A stretch of DNA of 64,000 nt, from assembly GCA_973895155.1 (NCBI GenBank), contig OZ316893.1, positions 27,280,001-27,344,000 of the forward strand, read 5' to 3'. Under the pieces are notes generated by a model, which made no database searches, was not told where the DNA came from, and was given only the letters and a program-made list of their open reading frames with translations. Position numbers and translations under genes: made by a program. Shown in pieces: positions 48,075 through 58,998 of this stretch. The DNA is from Marsupella aquatica (Eukaryota > Marchantiophyta). Numbering within the stretch: position 1 is the first letter of the stretch; each line of letters opens with the position of its first letter.

Positions 48075-49639
48075 TCAAATCTGTGTCCTAGATAAAACAC
48101 CTTGAATAATCACATCCGGATAAGAAGGAATAATAGGTAGGAACGCTAAACACCTAAGCGACTTGAACCCTTGGGAAGCCGGTAGCATACATTGTTTTGT
48201 AATCAACTGCTCCCTTAGCTTAACAAGCTTCTTCTCATATTTAATTGGAATAGCAAACCCACCAGGACAAACCCAAACATAGTATGGATAGGGCCATGGA
48301 ATTTCCGGCACAAGGGGCGGAAATGGAGCTTGAGCTCGTCGAAGCATATACACCCAACACCAAATTTCGAACTCCGAAAACTTATGTCGTCTGTCCTTAT
48401 CAATGGGAGGAACCGCCTTCCCAGGTTCATATGTGCGAATCAAACTACGAATCCTCGGATGGGATGTCATTGGCAAAATCTGCTGCTGCTGCAAAATGCT
48501 CTCCATCTCCAGATGTCGAAAAGCTACTCGAAAATGTTTCTTCTCCCACCTGTGAATTGAAGCCAAATTAGGGATAGGATTTCGGGGTGGCAAATCCACT
48601 GTATGCCGAAGTCGAGGAGGTACTCTGATAATGCGAGGGTCTTCGTCTTCTTCTCCATCACTTGGTGCTCCTATCCAACGGAAAATTACATCTGGCATAG
48701 CGGAAGGAATCACTGACTCCTTAACTGGTCGAATTGGCAATGTAACAGGAGACGAAGGAGCAGAAGGTTCGGGCTCCAGTGGTTCAAATTCTTCTCTTGC
48801 AACAGTAGCTGGTTGATCTGCAATGGGATGCATTGGTACTAAAACAGGAAGTTCTTCTTTAAAATTATCGCTAGGTAAAGAGACTTCCTGGTTAGTTCGA
48901 TCTGTCAAAAGTACAGGAAGGGGTAGCTCGTCTGTTCCGATAGGTGCTTCTCCCTGTTCAAAATCCTGGGAAGATGCTTCAGGAAAGATCTGTCGACTGA
49001 TAGCATGGCGCAACCGTTTCCAAGATTTTCGAGTATACGTCACTGAAAACTCCTCCCGAATGTTTTTATCCTCGTTTGTAGCCAATGAAACTGGTGCTGA
49101 GCTGGTTGTCGAAGCGGGTGTCTCGGGTACCAATATGGGTTTGGGCTGCCCAAGCCTGAACTGCTGCTTGTCTCACTAGAAGACGAACCACCGGCTTCAC
49201 TCAGTGGTTCTGGATTATCCAATTGTGAAAGATCGACAGAATTATCTTGGGCCAGCGATTCTGCAACTGTATTCTCGGGCAAACCCAAATTTCTTCCTTC
49301 GGTATGAGATAAGGCCCTCTCAGTGGTACTATCCACACCAGAGTCAATTTGGTTCACCGAACGTACTGTCTGCTGGCGGAGCTTGGTCTTTTGAGAACCA
49401 ATAAGTTTTGGACCTGAACGAAGATTTACAAACAGGGGTCGGGTCGACGTGGGCCTTTCCAAAGAGCCACTTGCCTCTTGAATAGATCCCACTTGTTTCC
49501 ACACACTACCCGGTGCAGGTGCTCCTGGTGACTGGAATTCGGGTAACAATGTGCGAGGGGTCACTACTAATTTTGCAGCATCCGAATTACTGGAGGTCTT
49601 GGTAGGTTTTCTTTTATTCGGTGGATCTCCCTCAGACAT
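48075..49639 (-). pseudogene. gag-like frame of the LTR element, one frame change
   Basis: From ATG at 49639 a Ser/Thr/Pro-rich region of about 165 residues runs until a one-base frame change near 49145. It continues in the second frame (LVPETPASTTSS onward) to the stop at 48075. The C-terminal half has a basic, Trp-containing section (SIHRWEKKHFRVAFRHLEME; EIWCWVYMLRRAQAPFPP). No zinc knuckle or known capsid motif is recognisable, so gag is inferred from position between primer site and protease. The frame change may be mutation or a programmed shift. Confidence 0.45.
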
Positions 49640-50857
49640 CCCTCATTCTCCAAGCACGGGTGATTTTGAGACACCAGACCCGCTCCTCAGGAGTCTTTAT
49701 GCAAGGAGTCACCATTTAGGTGCGACGTTATCACCCCACTCCGGGAGATATGAACCTGCTTCCTCAAAGTGACTTCCCGTAGCGTCGTTCAACATCCCTT
49801 GCATGATTCCTCCCCCTTGCTATCCCGTAGCTAATACTTCCCTTCAGTGACCAGCCGAGATTCTAAAACCTCGTTTTCTCTGGTGCGTCCTTCAGGTTGA
49901 GACGCGGAAAGGCACACCAGAAGCGTCGCGCACGTTGGTTCGTCACAGATTCCACCGGACGCTGCTCACAGCGTCCACTGGGATCGGACGCTACTCGAAG
50001 CGTCCTGACTTGCGGAATCTTCTGGGACGAATCGCATTGGACGCTCTTCGCGGCGTCCTTCCTTATCTCCTTTACGGTGGCGATTACTGGAACCGGGCGT
50101 TCCCCATAATCTCCGACTTCCTTCACCCTGAAATTTCTTTACCACATGGTACGCTACACTAGGCCATCCTACTAATCAGACGTCTAACTCCTTCCTAATC
50201 TTCTACGCAATTCCTGGTGCATGATTCTTTCCGCTAACTCCCGAATGGAAATGACTAAATATCACTCCTGTGTGATCCTACCATTCAGCCTTAATATTAC
50301 TAAATGCAAACTTTCATCTTCCCACCAGGTGATAGTTAACCAATGTATGCCATTCCTCCCTCTCAGGCTCAGAACCCAAGAATTAACATAACGATTCCTC
50401 AAATTCCTAATTCTTAATGTTCCCAAAGATCGGATAGGTGGCATCGGTCACACGAACCAGGATGGTTGGACAATTTTACAAATCATACGTCCCGAGCAAC
50501 GTTAGAATAACTTCACTTGTCACTCAAAGTGTCTTTGGTGTCTTCGACTATCTCCAAAGCAACTTGACGAGCAACAGCTCCTCTCTGTGAGGCCTTTTCT
50601 GGTGGGAGGGCGGTTTCTTCTCTTAAGTTTGGCACCACAAATTTTTCCAATACTCTTAAGAGAGCTTCCGGGGCGCTTTGGATAGAGTACGGCATCACCT
50701 CGAAATGGAAGCTCTTCATCTTTTTAACTGGAGTGATGACGCATCTTCACAATTATAGTAGAACGTGAATTCCTCTCCCGTCTAGCTCCTTCTGGCATAC
50801 ACTGCCTGTACGTCAATTCAATCTTAAATTCGTTCCCCGGCAGCGGCGCCAAAAAGA
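49640..50857 (-). other. 5' leader of the LTR element with primer-binding site and three hairpins
   Basis: The primer-binding site lies at 50835-50851. Three more GACGCT...AGCGTC-type hairpins occur at 49958-49975, 49987-50004 and 50040-50057, shortly upstream of the gag-like start. No coding region is convincing in the 1.2 kb. Confidence 0.6.
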
Positions 50858-52244
50858 TGTCGTATAGTGCTAAGTATCAAAAGTGACTCTCCTCACCTAA
50901 AACCAGGGTTTCGATCCCTTTAAGAACAGATTTCAGAATGAATTGTATAACTTTTATCACTCCGAGTGATTTAGAGTCTTGAGCTCTATGTTGACTTCAC
51001 TTCTCAATAAAAAAATCGAATAAACAAACAACAAAGTAACTGAACTTCTGATTTATGAATTAGAGAAGAAATGAGTAAGGATTTAGAGACTACAAGCTAC
51101 TGCCACTCCTTCAGAAAGGATTTGGGCTCAGTATAGACATGAAATCTATCTCATAATTCATCCATCTCACTCTTCAAAACACAAAGGTTAATGATAATGG
51201 AATTCTCAATCTGATGAAGCAGAAGCTTTCTGATTGCAAATGAATGATATGATTTAAAATGCCGTCAACATGGTTTGACATCAGCGATACGCAATTCAGT
51301 CAAACTCTAAACCATATTCCAGAATCAAAGCAACAGTACTAACTACTCTGAGAATCAGAATTTACTTCTCATTTATCATTAACTATTCTTGAATTGGCTA
51401 GCGAATCCCGACTCTGCAAGCAAGCCTAGCAGTGAATTCAATACGAGTTTCAGAAATCTGCAACTGAATTCAATCACCACAGGAATCTCTTGAATTCAAT
51501 CTTAACTTCAATCAATATAGCTTTACTTCCATACAAAACACTCACAGCATGCCTTGTTACAATGGAAGGAGGAGAAAACTATTCAGAAGACTCAATTCTG
51601 AATACAGTATTAACTCTATTTCTCTCTACTTCAAATGAGCATTCTACTCTGTCTTATAAGTGCTGGAATCCTAAAATGGAGGAGGTAAGAACAGTCGTGC
51701 CTTTCCAAGCTTAAAACTAAACAAGGGAGAAGCACAGCATAAGTACTTCAACAAGGGTGGTAGAATACTACTTTACTAGTAATCTACTTCAAAAACTAAG
51801 TGTTGAGCGGACGCTGCTAGAAGCGTCAGGAGAATCTGGACGCTGCTAGAAGCGTCTTAAGTAAAACCAACGGACGCTGCTCACACTGCTCACAGCGTCA
51901 ATACTAGGGTGGACGCTGCTCACAGCGTCGTGTGTTGAAGCTGACGCTTTCCACAGCGTCGGTCGAAATCCTCATAGAGTCTTGGTGGCGGTCGGGCACT
52001 GCCAAAAGCGTCATGAGGAGGTTGGACGCTTCCGCAGCGTCTTGAGTAAAAGAAACGGGCGCTGGTCACAGCGTCGGGCAAAGTACACTAGGAATCGTCA
52101 GGAAAGCCGGAGATGTCAAATATTTCTATAAGTGTCCAGAACAAGTAAATGTTGGCCGGAAGGTGTCTAAAGTGTAAGTAAATCTTGTGATATGCTAAAA
52201 ATAAACAAGTTTCCAGAAAAAATTGCAGGGACACCCATACCATA
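50858..52244 (-). repeat. 5' LTR
   Basis: Same sequence as the 3' LTR at a constant offset of 4,736 bp, with no indel seen. Its outer terminus reads TATGG instead of TGTGG on the minus strand. Confidence 0.92.
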
Positions 52245-52689
52245 GACGACCTGGACCAAGCCAATATGGACCAGACCACATTCACCGAGGCTTCTCCACC
52301 CCCACCTCCACGAACTTGTTCCAAAAAGAGGAAGGGACGACATACTCCATTTTGAGCTGGTAGCAAGTCAGATAGTTGACCAGCATATGCAGAGTAGAGG
52401 CCTAGTGTGTTAGGGCACAAAGTGTAGACCATATGGGGCAAGCTGCTATTTCTTATTTGATCCGAGTGGATCACACTTGTACATATTGGGGTCTATATGT
52501 ATATATTCATTTTAGGGGCTTGAGTACCCTTTTTGGCCATGCATGGGTTCTAATTAGATCTATGTTGCATGGTTTTTTCAATAAGTTCCAAAATGCCTCC
52601 AAAACACCCCTACACCTAACCCTAACCCTCTCCCTCACCCTAACCCTAACCCCCTAAATATGCTAATAAGCGTGGCATCCCCGCTTCCC

Positions 52690-53125
52690 AAAGCACTCTT
52701 TCCGATGCCATTCCGATACTTAAATCATCCCACTCCATCCAACCAAAACCACGGACTTTCCCATTCCAGAACATTTGGATCTTCCGAATCTTACCGCATT
52801 GGAACTTGCAATACTACTAATATTGGATATTCCGATGTCTTAACCAACGGACACTAATCGAACACGAACTAAACAGAACAGGCGACAAAGTGGTGGTCCG
52901 ATACTTCCGGCATCGGATAGTAAAATATCCAATATTTTAGATTACGGATGGTCCGATGAAGGTAATATCGGTGTTTCCAATAGTTGTCCGATGGTCTATA
53001 TCCGATGTGCAAAAAATGGCATGTACCGATGTTGTGGTAATCGGAAGTTCCAAAAATCTGGTCGCAAGTTGCCAAAGGTTTCCGATACTTTCATTGTCGG
53101 AAAAGGGCGATAAAATGTACTAGTG
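52690..53125. repeat. E3 right subterminal TCCGAT array and terminus
   Basis: TCCGAT, CCGATA, ATCGGA and related words recur about fifteen times up to the terminal ATGTACTAGTG. A short CCCTAAC-type patch lies just to the left (about 52610-52655). Confidence 0.8.
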
Positions 53126-55566
53126 AAACAACACCCTCAGAAGTGCTCAAGACTAATGTACTTTATGTATTTGTCATCAAAAGTGCATATTTATTTGAAA
53201 GTTTTCTAGAACTTCAATTCAGCTAAAAATTTGCAAGCATGATCTTTGAAGTGTAATCTACTTGCTGACAAAGTTCTAAACTTTCTGGAGTTGGCTTACT
53301 TGCTTTCTAATCAGGTCTACATTAACTCATTTTATATTTGTATTTTGCATCAAGTTATAATTAGTTTTTCTTTTTAATTATTAAATTTTATTCTATGTGA
53401 ACCCACAGTGGGAAAAACAGCAGGCCATAAGGCAGAAGAGCCCTTCAAGGGCAGTGACACACAGAAAACCTAAGTCAACCATGGCTCAGTAGCAACCATC
53501 AAGGCAAAGTTGGTCTACTGAACTTCTCAGCAAGAGAGGAGCAAGAGAACAAAAGTATGAGGAAGCAAAACTAGACTTACTAACTACCTAACGAAGACTA
53601 GAGCGTGAATACAACCGACTTCTCCTGGATCCAGTAATAGTAAGTATCCCAAAAGTTGATGATAGGGCCAGGACCCAAGAGTGTGGGTCAATCAGGCCAC
53701 ATGCACATTTCTAACAACATAAGGGGCGACAAAGATAATATACTCAGTCCTACACATATATTGAACCCTATCAAGTAGAGATCAGACGTCTCACTTTGCT
53801 CCTTAAAATCCTAATTTGTTCATGCACTAGAATTTGCTTAGCCTGTGTAATTCTAAAGTGTTTAATATTCTTAGATCTGGTAGCAGCTGCAACTGCAATC
53901 AGGTGGTCCAGGTTTCAGAAATAGTAAGTGTCTGGTCAAAAATTATTTTTTTGGAGAGATTAGATGTCTGATCATTGCATTCCAAAGTGGACCACAAGAT
54001 CTGATACAACAAGGAGAATCAAAGTGTGCTCAACAGGCTCTTCCCTATTGAGAGGGAGATTAATTCCACCAAATTCTGATGGGGCTTAATGATAGTACCA
54101 TTTAGCCAGATCCCAACTTCCCTCCAACAATGTTGCACGAGTGTCTGCATTGAGTGAAAAGGTGGGGAATAGTCTCAACAATCCCAAGGCACAGAATACT
54201 GATTCCATATAACTTGGCAATTCTCACTGCTCTATATCTAGAGAAGAGCCCCTTGTGAGATAATGATGTTCATTTGGGAAGAATAGAAAAGAACTTGGAG
54301 AAATTAAAAAAATTTGCCAACAACAATAGAACATTCAAAAGAAGGGACGAAACTATGGAATCTCAATAGTTCCCCAACCTTCCCTCCACAATAGGTGTAG
54401 GCTGCCACCTCAATCACACAAGTATGTCAATGCTCTCTTATACCATGCTCTCACAAAATTAACTAGAATGGTCCTGTCATTCGAACCCAAGATCCTCAAC
54501 CAGACAGAAGAGCTTCCTCACACTAACGTGTTGTATGACTACATAATTTCTCAAGAACTCAAGACTTACTTCGTTCAGCCTTGAGAGGTGTGAAGAAATG
54601 AAAGTAGGTTCAGCCTATTTTGGTCTCTCAGACTGTTATAGAGTGATCCAAACCTTATGGTTTTATGGTTCAGCCATCCTTTGCAGCACAATTATTTTGT
54701 TGGGCGGTGAAAGATCCAAATGTTCGGGGAGGTTGAAACGAGATGTCCTTTGTGAACCACCTCTCTCAAATCACAAATCACCATCAAGCATTGCAACTGA
54801 GAAAGAAGGTATTCTCTTCCTCAGTCTCCTCCATTATCCAACCCAACAACAGCGGGAGGAGGATTTTCTAAACTCAACATTCCAAATTGGAGGTGTGAGA
54901 CCTGTATGTGCCACCACTGATCAACTATTCTTAGTGATCTATTGTGCACATTGTTGAATCTAAATAATTGAGTTTTCCTCTCAAGCCTCATTTTTCTCAT
55001 GGATGTGTGTATGTGTGACGCAATCTAAGTGTATAATGGGACCAACAGTGCCAATGAGAGGTGTATCGGGTGCATTGAAGTGGGTTGGATGGAGACTGTC
55101 ATAGCTCTGATTGCTGGGAGTGGAATGGCATAGCAATGGGGCGATGGCTTAGAAGTCCCTAAGTTAGAAATGCTTGGATCACTAGTTTATGGGTACATTA
55201 TGGCAGCAAAATAGAAACATACCTACGGCAGTAAGCATATGTATAGACATATACTCACTATAGCGCTAGGCCCTATGTGTATGGGCTTGATATGAAGACC
55301 CTTTCTCACCAAAACTATCATGAGTGCAGGATTTGATTCTCAACCTTGGTTCCTTGGGATTGAGCTTGGGTGATGTATGTGTGAAAAGTCTTGCTATGAT
55401 AATATGACATTAAGGGGATAAACTGGTCTTTACTAGCCTTCATAGCATTCCTTCGTGATTCTCAGGTACAATGAGACATTTTTTGCACCCAATAGTGAGG
55501 TTTTTGGTGTTAAGACCCATGTTAATTGCATGATATTTTGGCGCTAGATGGAGGGGATGGAGCTAT
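53126..55566. other. non-coding stretch between E3 and E2
   Basis: AT-rich. One 119-codon plus-strand frame (54598-54957) has no recognisable domain and may be chance or an old element remnant. No repeat array or RNA gene seen. Confidence 0.45.
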
Positions 55567-55599
55567 CACAACTACATTTTGACTCAACTTAACGTTGCC

Positions 55600-56060
55600 T
55601 CACAACAGGCTAATCTCGACGTATGAAACTCTAAACGGAAACACGGAATCCCCAAGGTAAAATTGGCAACGTTCTGGACGTCTATATTGACGTGGTTTCT
55701 TACGTCGTCTCACACAACGCACATTGCCACACCGCCAACGTGGTTCTTTGTGTGCACGACGTCCTATGCATCGTTAGAGTACTGGGCTAATGTAGATTTC
55801 CATGTCCATTGAACGTCGCACGGAGTGACGTTAATACAAACAAAACGTCGTGATTGACGACGTTGACTCCCTCGTATAAGACAACGTCAGTGTTTGTAAC
55901 GATGTCTGGGACACCATTCCGTTTGATGTAATGTGAATTCGTTCATTGGTTTACGTGGTGTGATAAGACGTTGTTATCATATATCAATGTCATGAACGAC
56001 GTTGTGTGAAAGTGGAAGACTACGTCTGGGTCATACCTTGTGAGATGCTTGGTAACTTTA
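55600..56060. repeat. E2 left subterminal ACGTCG array
   Basis: ACGTC, CGACGT and AACGTCG recur about fifteen times in both orientations. Confidence 0.8.
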
Positions 56061-56314
56061 TGAATGAACGACACCCCGTATATTATGTCGGACCCTGCCA
56101 TACAACCTTATTGGAGGTTATAAACACACTTAAGCTAGGGTTACAATGGGGTGAGCATTATTTGGGTAGGCAGTTGGGGTTTAGGGATACACATTCAATA
56201 TGCATATGGTATAGACGTTGTAATCCGCGAAAAGTGTCGTATTAGATAATATTGTTATGGGCCAAATATGTACAAAATGGAGGATGAAGTCGGGCAAGTA
56301 AAATAGGCTATACC

Positions 56315-58480
56315 CTAGTCACGCTCAGTCCGCCTGGTATCACGTCCAGACCTGCGTGTAGAAGTGGGTTGTACGCCTCTCGGGCGCAACTCGTACCTGG
56401 AGTCATCCTCCTCTAAGCTAGTGGTACTGGGGGACAACGTATCTGCCTGTGTTGCAGCCCTATGAGTAGTCACTGGCCTACTCCCCTTACTGTGTGGAGG
56501 TCGCCTAGTGTCATCCCTCCTCCTCCTCTCCCTCTCCCTCCCCCTCTGTCTATCTGACCTATCTCTCCCTATCTCCCTCTCTCTCCCTCCCTTGGCTCTC
56601 TCTCTCTCCCTCCGGCCTTGGCCACTAGTACGCCCCCCATGAGTCTCTGCCTCCTCCTGCCCGCAATCTACGTGAGCCTCCTCCTGCAAACCCTCCTCGG
56701 GCGGTACCCTGGCTGGCAAGTGATCCTCAGGGATGGCCCGTGCAACCAAGCCCTCCGGAGGAGTCCAATCCTCCACCTGCATGATAGCATTCTGGTCAGT
56801 TAATATCACAGAGTAGGCCTAAAGTCAACTACAACCTAGCAATCACTTTAGCTCTTACCCGGTGATCCTCCGGGACTGAGGCCAACTTGGCCCATAGCGC
56901 TGCCGGGCCATACCGTTTCGAGTACAGCCGCTCCTCCTCCGACGGCTCGGCATCGACACCAAACTTGCGTTTCTACGAGAAAGCAAAAGAACGTCGTTCC
57001 TAAGCACGTATTCAACCCTCTCAGCATCGGTGCTAACGTCGTTCCATGCGTTGCATATCTAGTTAACGTCGCTCTAACGACGTTTTCACTAAAGCGGTAC
57101 ATGTAACGTCTCAAGGATGACGTTCTTCCTAAGGTACGTCTCAGATGAAGTTACAAATCAAAGTTAACGTTGTTATGGACGATGTTATGAATGAATCAGG
57201 CGACGTAATTTCAAAATCTCGACGTTACACTATGGTTTACACCGGAGCAGCGAAATGAAAACGTGGAAGTTGGGTCCGAGACTTACGTAGGTTGCGAGGA
57301 ACCCTCGCCATCCTCCTTGCCCCCAGAAATTGGTTACTAGAAGGCGTCCGCTATTCTTTCGAGCTGCAGTGGCTTTGTCACCCATGTGCACTCGTTTTCC
57401 TACGGGGGTGTTTGGGGGTGCTTCAAGTTCAGACACGATCAAGTTGAAGTCCGACTCGGCCATCCCTTCAGGCTTACGGTACTGCCCTGTCTTCTCGCAT
57501 TTCATTGCTCGGACCTTGCTTCTCCACCTGAATCTTCTGTCAGCAAGGAAACTCACAATCTTCTGCCTGATGTGTCGAAAATCAATCTCTCTGCCATTCT
57601 TGAATCCGGCCTGTATGTCATTGAGGAGTACTTGAAACTTCTTTGTATTGTGCACGAGGTCCTTCCAAGTTGTCCACCCAGGGCAGTGTTTCGTACAGCA
57701 GACCTGCACTCGATTCGTTAGCGCCTTCTCATCAAGCACCTCTGGCTTCGCATCAAAAGCAGCCAGGCTGATGACCGGCAGTTGTTCTTTGCTGGCAGGA
57801 GTAGCAATGGTTCGGTGAGGAGAAGCTCACCGATGACCTCCTCCGATTGAATGTGAATGTCGATGTGACCTTCGACCTCTCCTATCTCTGTCCACCCTCA
57901 AATCTCGTTCAGCCCTTTTTCTCTTGTGTGTGCTGCGGCTGTCTCTTTCTTTGCGCTCCTTTCCCTTCCCCTTTTTTTGTCTCCTCTCAATGCTACTATT
58001 GCTACTCAAAGAATGGGAGCGACGTCATCTTCTGTGTGTCCGCAACTCTGTACTTGAATCATCAGGCTCATATCTCTGAATCCTCACTTGGCTCTTGATG
58101 GGAGTAACACAGGGTGGTTGTGAATCCGGCTCCATCCCAGAGAACGAGGGATAGTCCCAGACTGAGTCCATCAAGGGCGGGAAGGAAGCAAGAGGATCAA
58201 GTGATGCCCCCGGAAGGTCGCGCAAGAACTCTGGTGCTTGAATGTCGGGCTCAACGTCGGATGCTGGAGCGTTCTCTTCTATGTTCTGAAGGTATTCCAA
58301 AAATCGTGACTCCTTCGTCCCAGTTCCTCCCATGAATTGCCAACTCTGGTTGAAAGCATCAATCAGTGAATGTGCTGACCGCAAAGCTGTTCGAACCTTC
58401 TCCACCTCCTCTGGGTCTTCCATGGAAACTTTCACAGCATCAAAGTTGATACTGAGGGGCAGATAAGCTGGACGTGACAT
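56315..58480 (-). pseudogene. E2 ORF1 (TNPA-like) gene with two in-frame TGA codons
   Basis: Exons 58480-57287 (398 codons), 56972-56859 (38) and 56776-56315 (154) are all phase 0 with good splice sites, giving 589 positions. Exon 1 has an acidic, possibly helical start, an Arg/Lys/Ser-rich middle (KRKRAERDLRVDRDRRGRRS), then a conserved block (LLNDIQAGFKNGREIDFRHI) that matches E1 ORF1, and ends near WGQGGWRGFLATY, like the LGQGG ending of E1 exon 1. Exon 2 carries KRYGPAALWAKLA. The tail is Arg/Glu/Asp-rich (RRERERAKGGREREIGRDRS). TGA codons at 58025-58027 and 57827-57829 sit where CGA (Arg) would fit the Arg-rich context. It is presumed to bind the ACGTCG motifs, by analogy with TNPA. Confidence 0.65.
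56990..57240. repeat. ACGTCG cluster in the first ORF1 intron of E2
   Basis: AACGTCG, GACGTT and ACGACGT words recur through the intron between the first two ORF1 exons. Confidence 0.75.
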
Positions 58481-58998
58481 TGAGGCAAGACTTGGAGCAA
58501 ATGTAGATGACCTTCACAAAGATTAGAGCTTCACTAGAGCTTCACTAGAGCCACAAACAGAACAGAACACTAGATGTGGGGTGAGGTGTGTGCGGAATGG
58601 TCGAATGACTCACATTCGACACTATGCCCCGGTATTTTCCGAATAGAATGCGGTAGAGTTCGCAACAATGTGTTTCCGCCATTCTCTGTCTATTTACGTC
58701 GTTTTTCATGACGATGCCCTAATTGATCGATTAGTAATACGTTGTGCTAGACGACGTTTTCATTTAAACGTTGTTCTGTACACCGTTAAAAGGTAGGGTT
58801 TACTGTAACGTCGTGTGGGGTACGGTACATGACATAGGGTTTAAGAAATACGTCGTGTATTGTGTTCTCGGCGACGTAAAGTGAAAGTACTTCGTTTTAC
58901 TTGACGTAAATATTGTGGTACTATAGTGGTCCCGACGTTCCATTTCCAAGGCTGAGTTTGCAAGTTTGCGTGTATATGTGTGTGTACTATTGCAGGCC
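58481..58998. promoter_or_regulatory. E2 central bidirectional promoter region
   Basis: The 518-bp gap separates divergent starts (ORF1 ATG at 58480, SET exon 1 ATG at 58999). ACGTCG-type words cluster at 58690-58940. A TGCAG acceptor just before 58999 suggests a non-coding first exon for the rightward gene. The CCCTAAA-rich tract of E1 is absent. Confidence 0.6.

Larger units (their letters stand above)
46122..52244 (-). mobile_element. recent LTR retrotransposon lacking reverse transcriptase and integrase
   Basis: Two direct repeats of about 1,387 bp flank a 3.35-kb interior. The 5-bp duplication GACGA borders it (46117-46121, 52245-52249). Read on the minus strand, the 5' LTR is 52244-50858. 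A primer site TGGCGCCGCTGCCGGGG follows after six bases and nearly matches the complement of tRNA-Asp. A purine-rich GTGGAGGGCTA precedes the 3' LTR. Interior frames are gag-like and protease-like. No reverse transcriptase, RNase H or integrase could be found in 3.35 kb, so the element must depend on another for movement. The LTRs appear identical by eye except next to the outer terminus (TG at the 3' LTR, TA at the 5' LTR), so insertion is recent. It landed in the last ORF1 exon of E3. Confidence 0.92.
44384..52355 (+). pseudogene. E3 ORF1 (TNPA-like) remnant, interrupted by the retrotransposon
   Basis: An exon of 35 codons (44384-44488) ends in KKHGPQALKIHMEEELGL, matching E2 exon 2 (KRYGPAALWAKLA) in position and size. 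The last exon starts at 44589 after TGTAG. It encodes an acidic/Ser start, then Gly/Ser/His-rich repeats of 27 residues, then HVASTLGTDD up to 46121. After the retrotransposon the frame resumes at 52250 (LDQANMDQTTF) and ends KKRKGRHTPF at the TGA at 52353-52355, matching the RSRKSPF end of E1. Frame changes and stops occur within the repeats (TAG at 45259, TGA near 45487). The first exon is missing. This joining is read from the sequence on both sides of the insertion and the GACGA duplication. Confidence 0.65.
44184..53125. mobile_element. right part of CACTA-like element E3, split by an LTR retrotransposon
   Basis: E3 is recognised by ORF1 exons matching those of E1 and E2, by TCCGAT/ATCGGA motif clusters (44188-44225 and 52690-53110), and by a right end reading ATAAAATGTACTAGTG at 53125, i.e. 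CACTAGTACATTTTAT when reversed. No left end, transposase or SET exon was found, so this is a truncated element or its left part lies elsewhere. The left limit is approximate. A 6.1-kb retrotransposon occupies 46122-52244. Confidence 0.65.

Noticed and set aside
52610-52655. CCCTAA repeats as a vertebrate-type telomere
   Set aside because: Only a few imperfect units, located beside the E3 subterminal array.
57827-58027. TGA codons in E2 ORF1 read as selenocysteine or readthrough
   Set aside because: Both fit CGA to TGA decay in an Arg-rich stretch; no selenocysteine element is visible and other copies here decay the same way.
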